A stretch of 64,000 bases of DNA from Hyperoodon ampullatus (Eukaryota > Chordata > Mammalia > Artiodactyla > Ziphiidae), in the NCBI GenBank assembly GCA_949752795.1, contig OX457074.1, forward strand, positions 33,589,980-33,653,979, given 5' to 3'. Each line of letters begins with the position of its first letter. The first letter of the stretch is position 1. The notes under the pieces are model-generated. The model saw only the letters and a list, made by a program, of their open reading frames with translations, was not told where the DNA came from and did no database searches. Both the position numbers and the translations under genes were made by a program. This document shows positions 44,230 through 55,720 of the stretch, piece after piece.

Positions 44230-45665
44230 TTTCAGAATTTAGTTTGCTAATATTTTGCTAAGGATATTGGCATCTTTGTTCATATTTGTCTGTGGTCTGT
44301 GTAATGTTCTTGTCTGGTTTGGGAATCAGGCCTCACGTTTTTGGACAGAGTTTGTGTAAAATTGGTTTTATTTCTTCTTTAACTGTTTCACAGAATTTCC
44401 TAGGGAAGCCATCTTTTGTGGAGTTTTCTTTGAGCAAGGATTTTATTATGAATTAAATTTAACATATTTTGAACTATTCACATTTTCCATTTCTTTGTGT
44501 GTCTGTTTTGGCAACTTGCGTCTGTCTAGAAATTTTTCCATGTCATCTAAGTTGTTAAACTTAAGGATATAAACTTGCTCACAATATTCCCTTATTATCT
44601 TTTTAATATCTGTAGAATCAATACTAATGTCCTTGTTAATTCCTGAGTTAGTCATTTGTATTTTCTCTCACCTTTATCAGTATCAATTTATCAGTTGTTT
44701 AACCAGAGATTTTTCAATTTTATTGATCTTTCAAAGAACCAGCATTTGGTGTTACTGATCTTTCTCTATTGTTTGTTCATTTTGTATTTCACTGGTTTCT
44801 GATCTTATCTTTATTATTTCCTTCATTCCCTTTTTTTCAGTTTTAATTTGCTCTCTTTTTTTCCTAATACCTTAAGATGGAAGCTTAGGTGATTGATTTA
44901 AAACCATTCTTCTTTCATCATGTAAACATTTAGAGCTATAAATTTCACTGTAAACTCTGCTTTTGCTACATCCCTCAAATTTTAATATGTTGTGTTAGCC
45001 TTTATCATTCAGTTGGAAATATTTCCCTTATGATTTCTCTTTATACCAAGGGTTATTCAGGAGTCTATGATTATTTTTCTAAATAGCTGGGGATTCTCCA
45101 GATATCTTTTTATTTTTAATTTCTAATTTAATTCTATTGTAGTCGGAGAAGATAGTCTGCACGATCAAATACTTCGATATTTATTAAGACTCACTTTATG
45201 GTCCAGCATATGGTCTATCTCAGTGAAAGTTCCATGTCCACCAGAAAAGGATGTGTATTCTACTTTGTTGGGTGTGTAGTTCTATAAATGTCAATTAGGT
45301 TAAGTTGAATGATAGTGCTGTTCAAATCGTCTGTATTCATTTCTTGTACCATCTACTTGTTCTATCAATTATTGAAAGTGAATTGTTAAAATTGCCAGCT
45401 GTAATTGTGCCCTTGTCTGTTTCTTACTTTAATTCTGTTATATTTTGTTCTTATCATTATGAAATTATTTCTGATAATTTCTTGAAGCTTAGTTTTTCTG
45501 ATGCTAATATAGTGACTCATACTCTCTTATGATTATTGGTTGCATGGGTTATATTTAATATGTGTCTCTTGTAAGTAGTATTGAGTTGGGTCTGTAGTTA
45601 TACAATTTTGAGGCAAGTTTATCTCATTGGCCCTAAGAACATTAACAAACATAAATTTTCATTTT
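44230..45665 (-). mobile_element. Old L1 (L1M-type) ORF2 internal region, antisense
   Basis: Long reverse-complement ORF2 stretch: 'ccatgtcatctaagttgtta', 'gatctttcaaagaaccagca', 'gtaaacatttagagctataa' then 'atttcactgtaaactctgct', 'tagtcggagaagatagtctg', 'tggtccagcatatggtctat' and 'gtgtgtagttctataaatgt'. Stops and indels on the coding strand show it is dead. The 69-residue minus frame at 44446-44655 is a surviving piece. Confidence 0.9.
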
Positions 45666-46722
45666 AAAAATCCAACAAAGAAAGTTGGCCTTTTTTTCCT
45701 ACCTTAGTATCTCTCAGTCAAGAGCTGCCAACAAACTTCATCAGCACAAAGAGGTAATATAAGATTGGGTCCACATCTGACTAAAATAATAATCAATTGT
45801 ATTCATCTATGTCTAGCATGAATCGAAATAAACTATAGAATCTACTGTTCAACTGAAATGATATATCATTTCATGAATAAAACTAACCAATATTCAATTC
45901 AGGCTAGATGTATCAAATCAAAATATTTAGCCATTGTATGAAAATTCAGTCAGCAGCCCAGCTAGATGGTTGTTCTATACAATTTTACACACCATTTAAT
46001 GACTTTTCTGAATGAGCTGGCTGCTTTGGAGGAATCTTAGACTCTTCATTATTTGAAATGCAAATTTATCTCAAAACAGTGAACTACATCCAAGGGTGAA
46101 CAGACCACTCAATTGTAAATTCTGTTTTAACTCTCCCATAGACACCACTGACAGACTCTCTTGTAATTATTTCAAAAATATAACTGGGGTGAAGGTCATG
46201 TACACTATGGAGAGCAGTGATTTATTCTTCCTCAATGGCCAGATTAGATTACTGCAGCTCTGGTCCCACACAACTTCCTGCCAACCCTAAAGGAGTGCAT
46301 CTGAAACAATGTTCCCATGAACTATGACCTAGTTCACGTGCTGTCCTTCTACTTTGTACAACGATTGGTCTTCCAGGGGCCTAAGGTAGAAAAGGTGGTG
46401 AGACAATCCCAAGCCAAGGAGACCATCACAAGGAATAAACATCAATGTCTGAATCCAGGAGAACCTTCTTATCAATCTTGGTTCAATTGGATGAGAAATT
46501 GAAGAGCCAAAATCACTATAAATAAAGTTTCTGGGGAAAACTTATTAACAAAAATCACTCTGAACCTTTGATATTCCCAAGTGGGGGGTGGGGTGGAGGA
46601 TAAATCATGAACCTTCTACATACAGTTTTAGGGCCCTATTGAAGGGGAATGAGGAAACAGACTCTTCTGAGCAGTCGAGGCTGATGTCAATAGATATTTT
46701 CATCTCCACCTGAGATCTGTGG
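45666..46722. other. Unrecognised sequence next to the assembly gap
   Basis: Two consecutive short plus-strand frames (46096-46290, starting with GTG, and 46317-46502) lie in a repeat-free block that ends with an AATAAA at 46520-46525. I do not recognise either translation, the frames differ, and stops separate them. A decayed gene relic is possible, but nothing supports a family. Confidence 0.3.
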
Positions 46723-46922
46723 NNNNNNNNNNNNNNNNNNNNNNNNNNNNNNNNNNNNNNNNNNNNNNNNNNNNNNNNNNNNNNNNNNNNNNNNNNNNNN
46801 NNNNNNNNNNNNNNNNNNNNNNNNNNNNNNNNNNNNNNNNNNNNNNNNNNNNNNNNNNNNNNNNNNNNNNNNNNNNNNNNNNNNNNNNNNNNNNNNNNNN
46901 NNNNNNNNNNNNNNNNNNNNNN
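46723..46922. other. Assembly gap (200 N)
   Basis: Exactly 200 N. Such round sizes are usually placeholders, so the true length is unknown. Frames reported through it consist of X. Confidence 0.99.
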
Positions 46923-47760
46923 CCCGATTTTCATTTCCTAATCTGCTTTTAGAGCAACCTAAGTCCTTACATTATTTAGGGCCCCTGCTTGGAACCTCCT
47001 GAAGGCGAGTGATTAGTGATTGATCTGATTAGAGCAGAGACTCAATCGATGAAGAAGCCTTTGGGGAGCCCCTAGTATGCCTGGAGTGCTGAGGAAAAAG
47101 ATGGCAATAGGAAAGGCAGGGAGAAAGGGGATGGGATAGAGGAAGCAAAGCCCTAGATGAAGGCAAGGGAGCAGCATCCCTCTTTCTGCATCAGCCAGGA
47201 GGTGCTCGTGTGTGTCCCACAGCTTAGCTCAGCACCAGCACGTATCAAGTACCCAAAGAATGTTTATTAATGGACTGAATGGGATAAATGGAACTGATCC
47301 TAAGAATGAATCCATTGTCATTTTTTTATGGACAATGCTAATGGTTTCTTGATGAAAAGTAAACTCTCATAGCTGGATCCCTTTGCTGAGCTTTTCAGAA
47401 GATATCTCCTAAATGATTGACAAACATGAAAGTCACAAAGACATAGAATTTGGATCTTTTCCACCAGGACTGTGAGATTGCTGCCTTCAGAGTAGAAAGC
47501 CAGGCTGAGTGTGGCATGAAACTCCAGGGTTGCCGGCAAGATGCACTTTTGGTCCCAGTCTCTTAAGAACACAGATTCTACCTGCAGAACCCACTGGCCC
47601 TCAACCCTTCACACCAGGTGATCAAAATTACCTGGACAGACTCCTGAACTTCTGAGGAAGAGAGGTAGAACACCTTGAGAGGCGCCCTGGAAAATCAACT
47701 CCCTTTGTAAACTCTGTGTGTGAGTACGTGATTAGAACTCATCAAAAGTGCATTCTCCTT
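46923..47760. other. Unrecognised non-coding sequence with a short L2 tail
   Basis: 47215-47290 ('cagcaccagcacgtatcaag', 'aagaatgtttattaatggac') resembles the sense L2 3' end. The rest is unrecognised. Confidence 0.4.
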
Positions 47761-47773
47761 CTAAAGTCAAATG

Positions 47774-48232
47774 CTTTTGGTTCAAAAGGCTCCATGCACC
47801 CCAGTGTTCATTGCAGCACTATTCACAATAGCCAAGACATGGAAACAACTTAAATGTCCACCAGCAGATTAATGGATAAAGAAGATATGGTACATAAAAA
47901 AGCCATAAAAAAGAATGAAATAATGCCATTTGCAGCAACATGGATGGACCTGGAGATTATCACACTAAGTGAAGTAAGTCAGAAAGAAAAGACAAATACC
48001 AAATGACTTCACTTATATGAAGAATCTTTAAAAAAATGATACAAATGAACTTATTTACAAAACAGAAACAAACCCACAGACTTAGAGAATGAACTTATGG
48101 TTACCAAGGGGGAAGGGTTGGGGGGAGTGATAGACTGAGAGTTTGGGGTTGACATGTACACACTGCTATATTTAAGACAGATAACCAACAAGGACCCACT
48201 GTAAAATAAATAAATTTTAAAAAGAAAAAAAA
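47774..48232 (+). mobile_element. Young 5'-truncated L1, sense
   Basis: Sense L1: ORF2 end ('caatagccaagacatggaaa', 'gaaataatgccatttgcagc' then 'aacatggatggacctggaga') and 3' UTR ('ccaagggggaagggttgggg', 'ccaacaaggacccactgtaa') with an A-rich tail. Perfect 12-base duplications TAAAGTCAAATG at 47762-47773 and 48233-48244. About 460 bases long, not functional. Confidence 0.95.
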
Positions 48233-48444
48233 TAAAGTCAAATGTTTTATCTATGAGAAAGATAAGCTATGTGTGTAAGCATACTAAAACAATCATGTCA
48301 TTCATTGGTCAAGAAAATTAAAGTTTTCGCCTGATATGGACACTTACGAGGGTCTCAGAGTAGGACTAATCACTCCAGGCTTTGATCCACTCACTACAGG
48401 CCTCCACGAAACCCCTTATCCCTCTAGGCTACAATTCTGGGTTT

Positions 48445-48555
48445 TATTTCTGTCTCCCCTTAGTGAGTATCTTGGAAGAAGAGACTGTGTCTCATTCATC
48501 TTTGCATCATTGGAGCCAAAAATAGATCTGGACATGTAGAGGGCAATCAACAAGT
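48445..48555 (+). mobile_element. L2 3'-end fragment
   Basis: 'gagactgtgtctcattcatc' then 'tttgcatcattggagccaaa' and 'caatcaacaagtgtttgtga' match the sense L2 tail. Confidence 0.7.
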
Positions 48556-48593
48556 GTTTGTGATACTAAGTGTCAGAGAATATGGAGGGAAAT

Positions 48594-48816
48594 GGAGGAA
48601 GGAAGGAAGGAAAGAAGGAAGGAAGGAAGGAGGAAAGGAAAGAGGGAAGGGAGGAAGGAAGGGAAGGAGGGAAGGAGGGAAGGAAGGAGGGAAAGGAGGA
48701 AGGAAGGGAAGGAGGGAAGGAGGGAAGGAAGGAGGGAAAGGAGGAAGGAAGGAAGGAAGGAAAGAAGGAAGAAAGGAAGGAAGGAGGAAAGGAAAGAGGG
48801 AAGGGAGGAAGGAAGG
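48594..48816. repeat. GGAA/GGGA purine tract with higher-order repeat
   Basis: About 220 bases of pure A/G on the plus strand. It contains a perfect 45-base tandem duplication (48651-48695 and 48696-48740), flanked by two copies of a related block of about 65 bases (about 48597-48660 and 48743-48813). Frames on both strands (Lys/Glu/Gly/Arg or Pro/Ser/Phe/Leu strings) are artefacts. Confidence 0.97.
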
Positions 48817-49960
48817 TGTGGGTAAGAGTGTGAATAAAGGAATGAGCCACAGTGAACCAATGTGTTGCAGCAGCTGACTCTGGCATGGAATCATTTTGAA
48901 TCTGAAAAACATCTCCACTCACAAACCCCTAGGGGAAGTGGCAGAGGAGTGGGGAGAGAGGATGCATTGATATCATTTTCGCCTTTCAGACTCACCTGTC
49001 CTCCAAAGTAACCCACCCCACCTGGAACTAAAGTTCCATATTGCGAACTTAACCTTTCACGTGTGTTCTGGGCTGCCCAGCCAGCTCTCCTCCAAGGAAG
49101 GCCTAGGGGGAAGCAGCCAGAAAGGCTGTTACAGCGAGATGTTGAGTTTATTGTGCAAATACAAGCCAGTGCTCACTAAGGTGGGAGGCGGGCGGGGGGC
49201 ATGCATGGGGAGTGGACTTCTCAGGCTCTGTCCAGGTAGCACAAAGCAAACACTTGGCAACTGGCTGATCGTCAAGAGCATACTTTGGAGGATCCAATTG
49301 ATATTTCAGAGTGGCATTAAAATCTAATATATTTACCTGAACCTACAGAGCTCTGATGGATGTCTCAGTGCATCTCATGTTGGACTGTGAGACCCAGACC
49401 CGGTCTTTACAGACGTCCATCAGTGCTCCCTCCCAGGGGATGTGACGGCTGCATTGTCAGCATGAGAACCAACCCCAAGAATCACGTGCCCGGCTGGCCC
49501 TTGTCCACTCTAGGAGGACCACATGAAGAATAACACTTGAGATGTCTGGGGTCTGTTCTCTTGCAACCTGTTCTGCAGGCTCACGGAAGAGCAGAAACTG
49601 ACCATGGCAAGAAACTGACCATGGCAAGAGCACTTGTCTTCACCACCCATTTGCTTTCCAGAATCCCTTGCCTTTTTTTAGGTACCCTACTAAGATGCCT
49701 CCATTTGTTGTTTCCTCCTATTTTGCAATGAGGATATTATAAATGCCACTGTACTTTGATAGAATTTTCCTTTTAAAGATTAGGTGAAACCAACAGATTA
49801 GAAACTCAGCCCAAGTCCAGCAAATGACAACCGTTTCTCCAATGTTGTTGGACTAGTACAGAAGGTTGATTTGAGGAGGAAAGCAGGATGATGCCTGTGT
49901 TAATATTTTACATCCCCATAGGGTTTTGGGTATTTTTTTCTTCATCACATTCCTTTCAGG
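48817..49960. other. Unrecognised, repeat-poor non-coding sequence
   Basis: Contains a perfect 17-base tandem duplication AGAAACTGACCATGGCA (49593-49609 and 49610-49626) and an inverted repeat (49353-49365 with 49411-49423). Frames at 49061-49327 and 49537-49731 have no recognised domain. Confidence 0.4.
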
Positions 49961-49961
49961 T

Positions 49962-50285
49962 CTATTATTTCATTTAATCTCATGATATACCTCTGAGTTA
50001 GCTAGAATTCTCACCAGTTAAATATGATTTATGTTTGTCCTTGGGCACAGGAGAAAACTAGAAAATTGGCTCTAGGATTTGTTTATAACCATTTATAAAG
50101 CATGAATCATGGCATTAGACAAATGTTACAACTCAACAGGCCTTCGAGAGCCAGACATTATCCTTCATTCTCCGCACGTGGCATCCAAGTCTCAGGAAGG
50201 TGAAGTGATTTACCCAAAGTCACACAGCCAGCAAAGGTCAAAGCCTGTTCTCGTTCCAGACAGCCGTTCTTTGTACCTGAAGGTA
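49962..50285 (-). mobile_element. MIR fragments, antisense
   Basis: 49962-50060 ('atttcatttaatctcatgat' then 'atacctctgagttagc') and 50150-50285 ('gtctcaggaaggtgaagtga', 'acccaaagtcacacagccag' then 'caaaggtcaaagcctgttct') are antisense MIR, either two copies or one interrupted. Confidence 0.7.
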
Positions 50286-50564
50286 CAATGACTCACTGGA
50301 CAGAGTTAGCAGAGGTTGCCAGGGACAACAGAGCAGATGAAAGCAAGGCTGAGAGCCTCTCTGTTGCATTCAGTTGGCTGTGGTGCAGCCTCCTGCCTCT
50401 GGTGCCACATGGGACCATGTCCACCGTGCATCTCGCCATCTTGCTTCCCACAGGGCCTCCCTGGTTTCCCAACCTAGTCCTATTCAACCCTTTAAAAAGT
50501 CTCTTGTCTTGGTATTACACGAGACTTTATTCTTTTTTAGGTAAGGGGTTTAAATTTTACTTTT

Positions 50565-50790
50565 TTAAGTAGTTTTATTGGGAACATATCTTACCTATCA
50601 TAAAATTTACCCATTTCAAGTGTACAATTTAATGATTTTTTTAGGAACATTACTGAGAGGTGCAACCATCACTATAATCAGTTTTAGGGCATTGTCACGC
50701 CCACTTTCAAGTTAATCCCCATCCCAGCTTAGGAGGGATTGGATTTTTCTTATCCAGTTAAAAAAAGAAAAGTAAAACAGAAGCAGGTAA
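50565..50790 (-). mobile_element. Old L1 (L1M-type) 3' end, antisense
   Basis: 'cataaaatttacccatttca' then 'agtgtacaatttaatgattt' and 'tgcaaccatcactataatca' are reverse-complement L1M 3' UTR. Confidence 0.9.
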
Positions 50791-51329
50791 TTTTTTTTAT
50801 ACTGCAAGAGTTTTGACCTGCTACATTTGCTTCCTCCAAAGAACATTTTGCGCCCATGAAGATAATTTGCTCACCATGTTGGTTTATCTCTCAGAGGGTG
50901 GGTCATGGGTTCATTTTCACTGGAATAGTAACTCCCACTTGCACCCTGAGATGTGAGTGAGTTTCTCTTTCCTGCCTTCCTGGGGCTACGTGGGCAAGAC
51001 TGCTAACTCTCCTGGTTGTGTCCCTTCCCTCTTCCCATCTCTAGGCCATCTCTAGTTATGTGGCTAAGAGATTAAGATATAAAGACATGGAAGGTTGGTC
51101 CAAACCCCCTTCCCCACTCAAAGAGCTGTTCCCCTTGCCTCATCTGATGGGCTCAGTGCCGAACTACTCCATTTTCCGGTGAGTAGGAATGCAGAAAGTG
51201 GGACGTGAGTTTCCCATCAGCAGTTCTCCGGATGGCAGGCTATTTCTGCAGGTCACTTTATGTGTTCTGTCCCCTGTTCCTTTCCTATAGTATTTTCATA
51301 ACGACACAGCTCAGAAACCACACGTGGAC
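50791..51329. other. Unrecognised non-coding sequence
   Basis: Nothing recognised. Confidence 0.3.
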
Positions 51330-51474
51330 TCAACCGTAAGGAAATGGCCAAATACATCATCGAACATATATTTCTATAGAACCATTAAAATTATGCTGTA
51401 GAAGACTATCTCATGACCTAGAAACATCTGTGTGATATCATATTGAAGGAAAAAGAGAACACATCATTTTATTT

Positions 51475-51685
51475 TTATTTTTTTTTTTTTTTTGTGGTAC
51501 GCGGGCCTCTCACTGTTGTGGCCTCTCCCGTTGCGGAGCACAGGCTCCGGACGCGCAGGCTCAGCAGCCATGGCTCACGGGCCCAGCCGCTCCGCGGCAT
51601 ATGGGATCCTCCCAGACCGGGGCACGAACCCGTATCCCCTGCATCGGCAGGCGGACTCTCAACCACTGCGCCACCAGGGAGGCCC
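51475..51685 (-). mobile_element. CHR-type SINE, short form, antisense
   Basis: Full-length copy with 11-base duplications TCATTTTATTT at 51464-51474 and 51686-51696. It carries GGGAGGCCC at its 5' end and the GGGAGGATCC variant (as GGATCCTCCC on the plus strand), shared with the copy at 33676. Confidence 0.97.
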
Positions 51686-51709
51686 TCATTTTATTTATTA
51701 AAAAAATTT

Positions 51710-51998
51710 TTTTTAGCTGTTCAATGAATGCTTATTGGAATATAGTTGATTTACAATGTTGTGTTAGTTTCAGGTGTACAGCAAAGTGATTCAGTTATAT
51801 GTATGTATGTATATATATATATATATTCATTCTTTTACAGATTCTTTTCCCATATAGGTAATTACAGAATACTGAGTAGAGTTCCCTGTGCTATACAGTT
51901 GGTCCTTGTTAGTTATCTATTTTATATACAGTAGTGTGTGTATGTTCATCCCAGTCTCCTCATTTATCACTCCCCCCCCCCCGCATTTCCCCTTTGGT
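51710..51998 (-). mobile_element. L1 3'-end fragment, antisense, nested
   Basis: 'ggaatatagttgatttacaa', 'gtgtacagcaaagtgattca', 'ccctgtgctatacagttggt' and 'catttcccctttggt'. About 290 bases, with a TATG/TATA expansion (51801-51828) and a C run (51972-51982). Confidence 0.92.
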
Positions 51999-52200
51999 GC
52001 CACACAATTTTATATACAGCATGAAACCCACCTCTGCCAATGTATTTACATGTGTGAATCTGAGAGCTTGTGTATCAACTAAATCTGGACCAAAAAACCA
52101 CCAGCATATTAACAGTGGTTACCTCTGCATGTCAGGAGTATGGGTGACGTATCCTGAATTATTTCTATCTTTCTGAATTTTTCACGCTTTGCACAATGGA

Positions 52201-53996
52201 CACAGATTACTGTTGGAATGAGAGAAAGAACCGGAAGTGTTACCATAAAAAGAGGACAATACGGGCTCCCCGGGGGCTAAAAGTGCATCTTCCTCGCAAT
52301 CACCGTAGCCCAGGTGCTCTGTCGTCGTCAGGCTCTTGCTCTTATTAATATCGCTGTTATTACTGCGCTAATCACAGTGTACATAACTCCTTCCTCCGTG
52401 CTAATCATCCAGCACACCTGGGAGGCTGTTCTCGGTCGAGGAGACGTGGAATCCCAAGGAGACAGACAGTTTGGACCGAGTTCAGAGGCAAGTTCTCCAA
52501 ACGATCAAGGGAGCAGGGAGGGCTGCTGCTGGCGAAGAGATGAAAGGCTTTCTGCTTTTATAGCTCCACTGAGCAGAGGCTGGGGGTTGGGGCACTTGAA
52601 AACAGCCCCAAAAAGCACATGAAAATCATGAACGACGGGCAGGGAGGAGGGAGCCCGGTGTAGCCTGGCCCAGGCTGGTGATCGGATGCCGTGGTGACCG
52701 GGAAGGGAAGAGAAAGCCTCCCATTCAGTAAGTAGAACACAATGCTGCCTCGTCCCGGGAAAGCACTGGCTTCAGAGAGCAGTGGGAACCTTCAGTTCTA
52801 TATCCCGCAAGGTGAGGGGGTCTGGTTAGAAGCCCAGATGCAAACTGCATCCATCAATCACGGGCCTGGCACTTCTGCAGCCAAGCTCACCTCGGCGTCT
52901 GCAGCCTCGGAGAGCTGCCCTGCCCTGCTGCTTCAGCCCAGGGGCCTCTGCTATTTATTTATCTTTCTCACACCGGCTCTTTCAGAAGGATTTCCTCAGA
53001 GGCTTCTGCTGCCCAGTTTTACATTAAATGCAGCTGAGAAGTAAGTGTAGCTCGACAAAAGATTTGATCTTTGCCCTTAACGAGCTTACACAATAATCAC
53101 GAGGTCAAACCGATGACCTTTCGTAGGTGTTACTGGCGGAGCTCTGGCACCTCCTGAAAAACTTGGGGGCCCAGAGCCTGAGGACCGGGATGAAACAGGG
53201 TAACTCCAGCAAAGCTGAGCAGGGTCCATCGAACACAGCAAATCAAGCTGAACAAATTGCGGTGTCACTCCACTTCCCAGGCTCACAGCCAACTTCCGTT
53301 CCCATCCCAAAAGGAGGACCCCCTGAATGCAAGCCCGGGGGCTTTCAAGCAAGAGAATCATGCCATCCGATCCTTCTCTCAAGATCATTCTGCTGAAGGA
53401 TGGATAGCAGAGCAAGAGACAGGAAGCAAGGGAGACCTGTCAGGATGCTACCACAAGAGTGGGTGAGAGACACCAAAATCTTGAGCGAAGCAGTGGCAAA
53501 ATTGAAGGGAAAACAATGGGTGACAAACGCCACTCCAGCACGGAACCCACAAAAGTTCGGGATGGCTCTCATGCCGGGGCCCACGTCTCTAGAATTACTG
53601 GCCAGTAGGTGTTGATTCTAATTCGTGCCTGGGACGTCAGAAACCAAGAACCAGGGGACCAGGTGAGGTGGTGGTGTCGTTTTAGACATGTTGGCTTTAG
53701 AATTTGAACAAAGCTTCTCTTCACTCTAGCGGGCTGTTAGAAATATAGCTCTGAGCTCAAGGGAAGGGTTGAAGCAAGACAGGTAGGTTTATGAGTCGAG
53801 CCACACAACAGTGGTGGGAAGTAACAGAACAGCTCAGGGAGGGAATACAGCGAGAAAGAAGGAAAGTAGACAAGAAAACCCTGGAGGAGGTCCTCTTTGG
53901 GCAGTATATTTGGTATATGAGGGGTATTCAGAGGAAGAGGTGAGGATAAGATATCCAGGAGAATTCAAGACATGGGCTATAAAGAGAAGCCATAGA
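52201..53996. other. Unrecognised, repeat-poor, moderately GC-rich sequence
   Basis: About 1.8 kb with no confident transposon. Frames at 52314-52622, 52742-53044, 53086-53415 (minus) and 53127-53396 have no recognised domain. This is one of the better places to look for conserved regulatory sequence. Confidence 0.35.
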
Positions 53997-54125
53997 ATTA
54001 ATTCATCTTCATTCACTATGCATCCAAAGAGCTCTCTCTGCGTACTGGGTACCAGGTACTTCTTGAGGTAGAGGAGTGAATATGAGATGGGCCCTGACAT
54101 CGGGAGCTCATGGTCCAGGACAAGA
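53997..54125 (-). mobile_element. L2 fragment, antisense
   Basis: 'ctctctgcgtactgggtacc' then 'aggtacttc', and 'ggagtgaatatgagatgggc' then 'cctgacatcgggagctcatg' follow the antisense L2 3' pattern. The 255-residue minus frame at 53834-54601 crosses this and the LTR that follows. Confidence 0.6.
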
Positions 54126-54159
54126 GACATGAGAGCTCTAACAGGGGAGGAGAAGATGC

Positions 54160-54395
54160 AGGGAAAGATGCCGAGGACAGAGGCTGGTGTGATGCAGCTG
54201 CAAGGACAGGCAGCCGCCACCAGGAGCTGGGAAGAGGCAAGGAAGGAGCTTACTCGGAGTCTCGGAGGAAGCATGGCCCTGCTGACACCTTGATTTAGGA
54301 CTTCTGGCCTCCAGAACTGTGAGAGAATAAATGTCCCTTGTTTGAAGCCAGCTGGTGTCACTTTGTTACAGCAGCCAGAGGAAACTCGCACACGT
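54160..54395 (+). mobile_element. MaLR/MLT1-like LTR, 3' part
   Basis: 'gacttctggcctccagaact' at about 54299-54318, then GTGAGAGAATAAATG with AATAAA at 54326-54331, then 'gtcactttgttacagcagcc' is the 3' end of mammalian MaLR-type LTRs. The 5' part is decayed. No internal retroviral sequence was seen. Confidence 0.7.
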
Positions 54396-54865
54396 AGGTG
54401 CAAGAATCCAGTTTCTGGCTGTAAGTTGCAACGCGCCACAGAAGCCTTAAAGGGAAGTTGTACAAGTGTTATAGGAAGGAGGATGGCGGTCAGGGCCAGC
54501 GTGGCAGGGGCGTGGTAGGCACATGGGACCCCACAGAGGAGAAATGAGCAGACTTGGAGCCACTTTGTCACAGCCCAGCCTGCAGGGCCACCGGTCCCCA
54601 TGCTCCTCCACTCTGCTTCTTCTCCTAATGGACCAAGGATGCTTTATTTCTAAGTGTAGGAAAGGAGGAAGAATGTCAGGTATAAGAAAGAACTCAGAAG
54701 CAACCTAGTCTAAACCCATCTTGGGCATGAACCTCTGTGAAGGAGACTGTTAAAAGGTAAACAGCCTCTGATTGAACAGAATAAGATGCTCTGTTCTTAC
54801 CTGGTAACCTGTGCATTGTTTACTAGCCCAGCTGCTGTTAGATTGAAAGAAATATCTTCTTTTTT
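54396..54865. other. Unrecognised non-coding sequence
   Basis: Nothing recognised. Confidence 0.3.
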
Positions 54866-54869
54866 TAAT

Positions 54870-55053
54870 TAAAAAAAATTTTTTTAATTAAAGTATATTT
54901 GATTTACAATGTTGTGTTAATTTCTGCTATACAGCAAAGTGATTCAATTGTACATATATATACATTCTTTTTTTTCATATTCTTTTCCATTATGGTTTAT
55001 CATAGGATGTTGAATATAGTTCTCTGTGCTACGCAGTAGGACCTTGTTGTTAT
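54870..55053 (-). mobile_element. L1 3'-end fragment, antisense
   Basis: 'aattaaagtatatttgattt', 'ctatacagcaaagtgattca', 'gttctctgtgctacgcagta' then 'ggaccttgttgtt'. About 180 bases; same L1 3' type as 3158-3345. Confidence 0.9.
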
Positions 55054-55079
55054 ATGTGGAATATTTTCAACATATGAGA

Positions 55080-55720
55080 GAAAGCATAGAGTTGCTATAC
55101 TTACTATATAAAAATTAAATGAATAACTAACTAATTTTAAATTATGTCTTACTGGGGTGTACAACAGTATGGATATAATGGCAGTATTTTATATGAAAAT
55201 ATTCAAGCTCATTAATAATCAAATAAAATAATGAGCTATTATTTTGTATCTATCAATTTGAATTTTCAATTAAAATATCCAGAATTTGTATGAGGAAATA
55301 TTTATACCGTGCTGGTGGATGTGCGAAATTATTTAATCTTTCTGGAAGGCAGCTAGGCAACCCTTACACCAAAGCCCTACAATTCTGCATCTACTTTGAC
55401 CCAGCAATTTCTTGTCCAGAAATGCCTCGTAAGGAGAGACCTTGTCTGGGCATAAAGATTTAGATCCAAGGATGTTTGTTATGGTAGAAAAGCATTATGG
55501 GGACTGGAATATAACCTTATATCTCAGCCAGAAAAAAATAATCCTATTTAGGAAAACTTCTATCATGAAAAAAGTAAGTTATGAAGCAGAATGTCCAGTA
55601 TAATTTCAATTTTAGTGTTTGCAAGAGAGAAAGATAGAAAGAATATAAGAGAGAAAAATAGAGATAAAAGTACTAGACATTTATATACTTTATTAATTAT
55701 TAAACCACTAATTTTTTATT
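55080..55720 (+). mobile_element. Old L1 (L1ME-type) 3' region
   Basis: 'caagctcattaataatcaaa', 'tctttctggaaggcagctag' then 'gcaacccttacaccaaagcc', and 'tttgacccagcaatttcttg' are hallmark sense L1M blocks. Confidence 0.82.

Larger units (their letters stand above)
51330..52200 (+). mobile_element. Old L1 (L1ME-type) 3' region broken by two later insertions
   Basis: Left part 51330-51465 ('agaaccattaaaattatgct' then 'gtagaagactatctcatgac') and right part about 52000-52200 ('attttatatacagcatgaaa', 'aacagtggttacctctgcat', 'ctttctgaatttttcacgct') are contiguous in the L1 order. Between them lie a CHR SINE (51475-51685) and an antisense L1 tail (51710-51998). Confidence 0.75.

Noticed and set aside
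46605..46952. Frames of about 77-109 residues through X positions
   Set aside because: They run through the 200-N assembly gap.
48547..48922. Several overlapping frames with Pro/Ser/Phe/Leu or Lys/Glu/Gly/Arg strings
   Set aside because: They are translations of the GGAA purine tract.
53834..54601. 255-residue open frame on the minus strand, the longest in the window
   Set aside because: It crosses an antisense L2 fragment and an MLT1-like LTR, has no recognised domain, and is plausible by chance.
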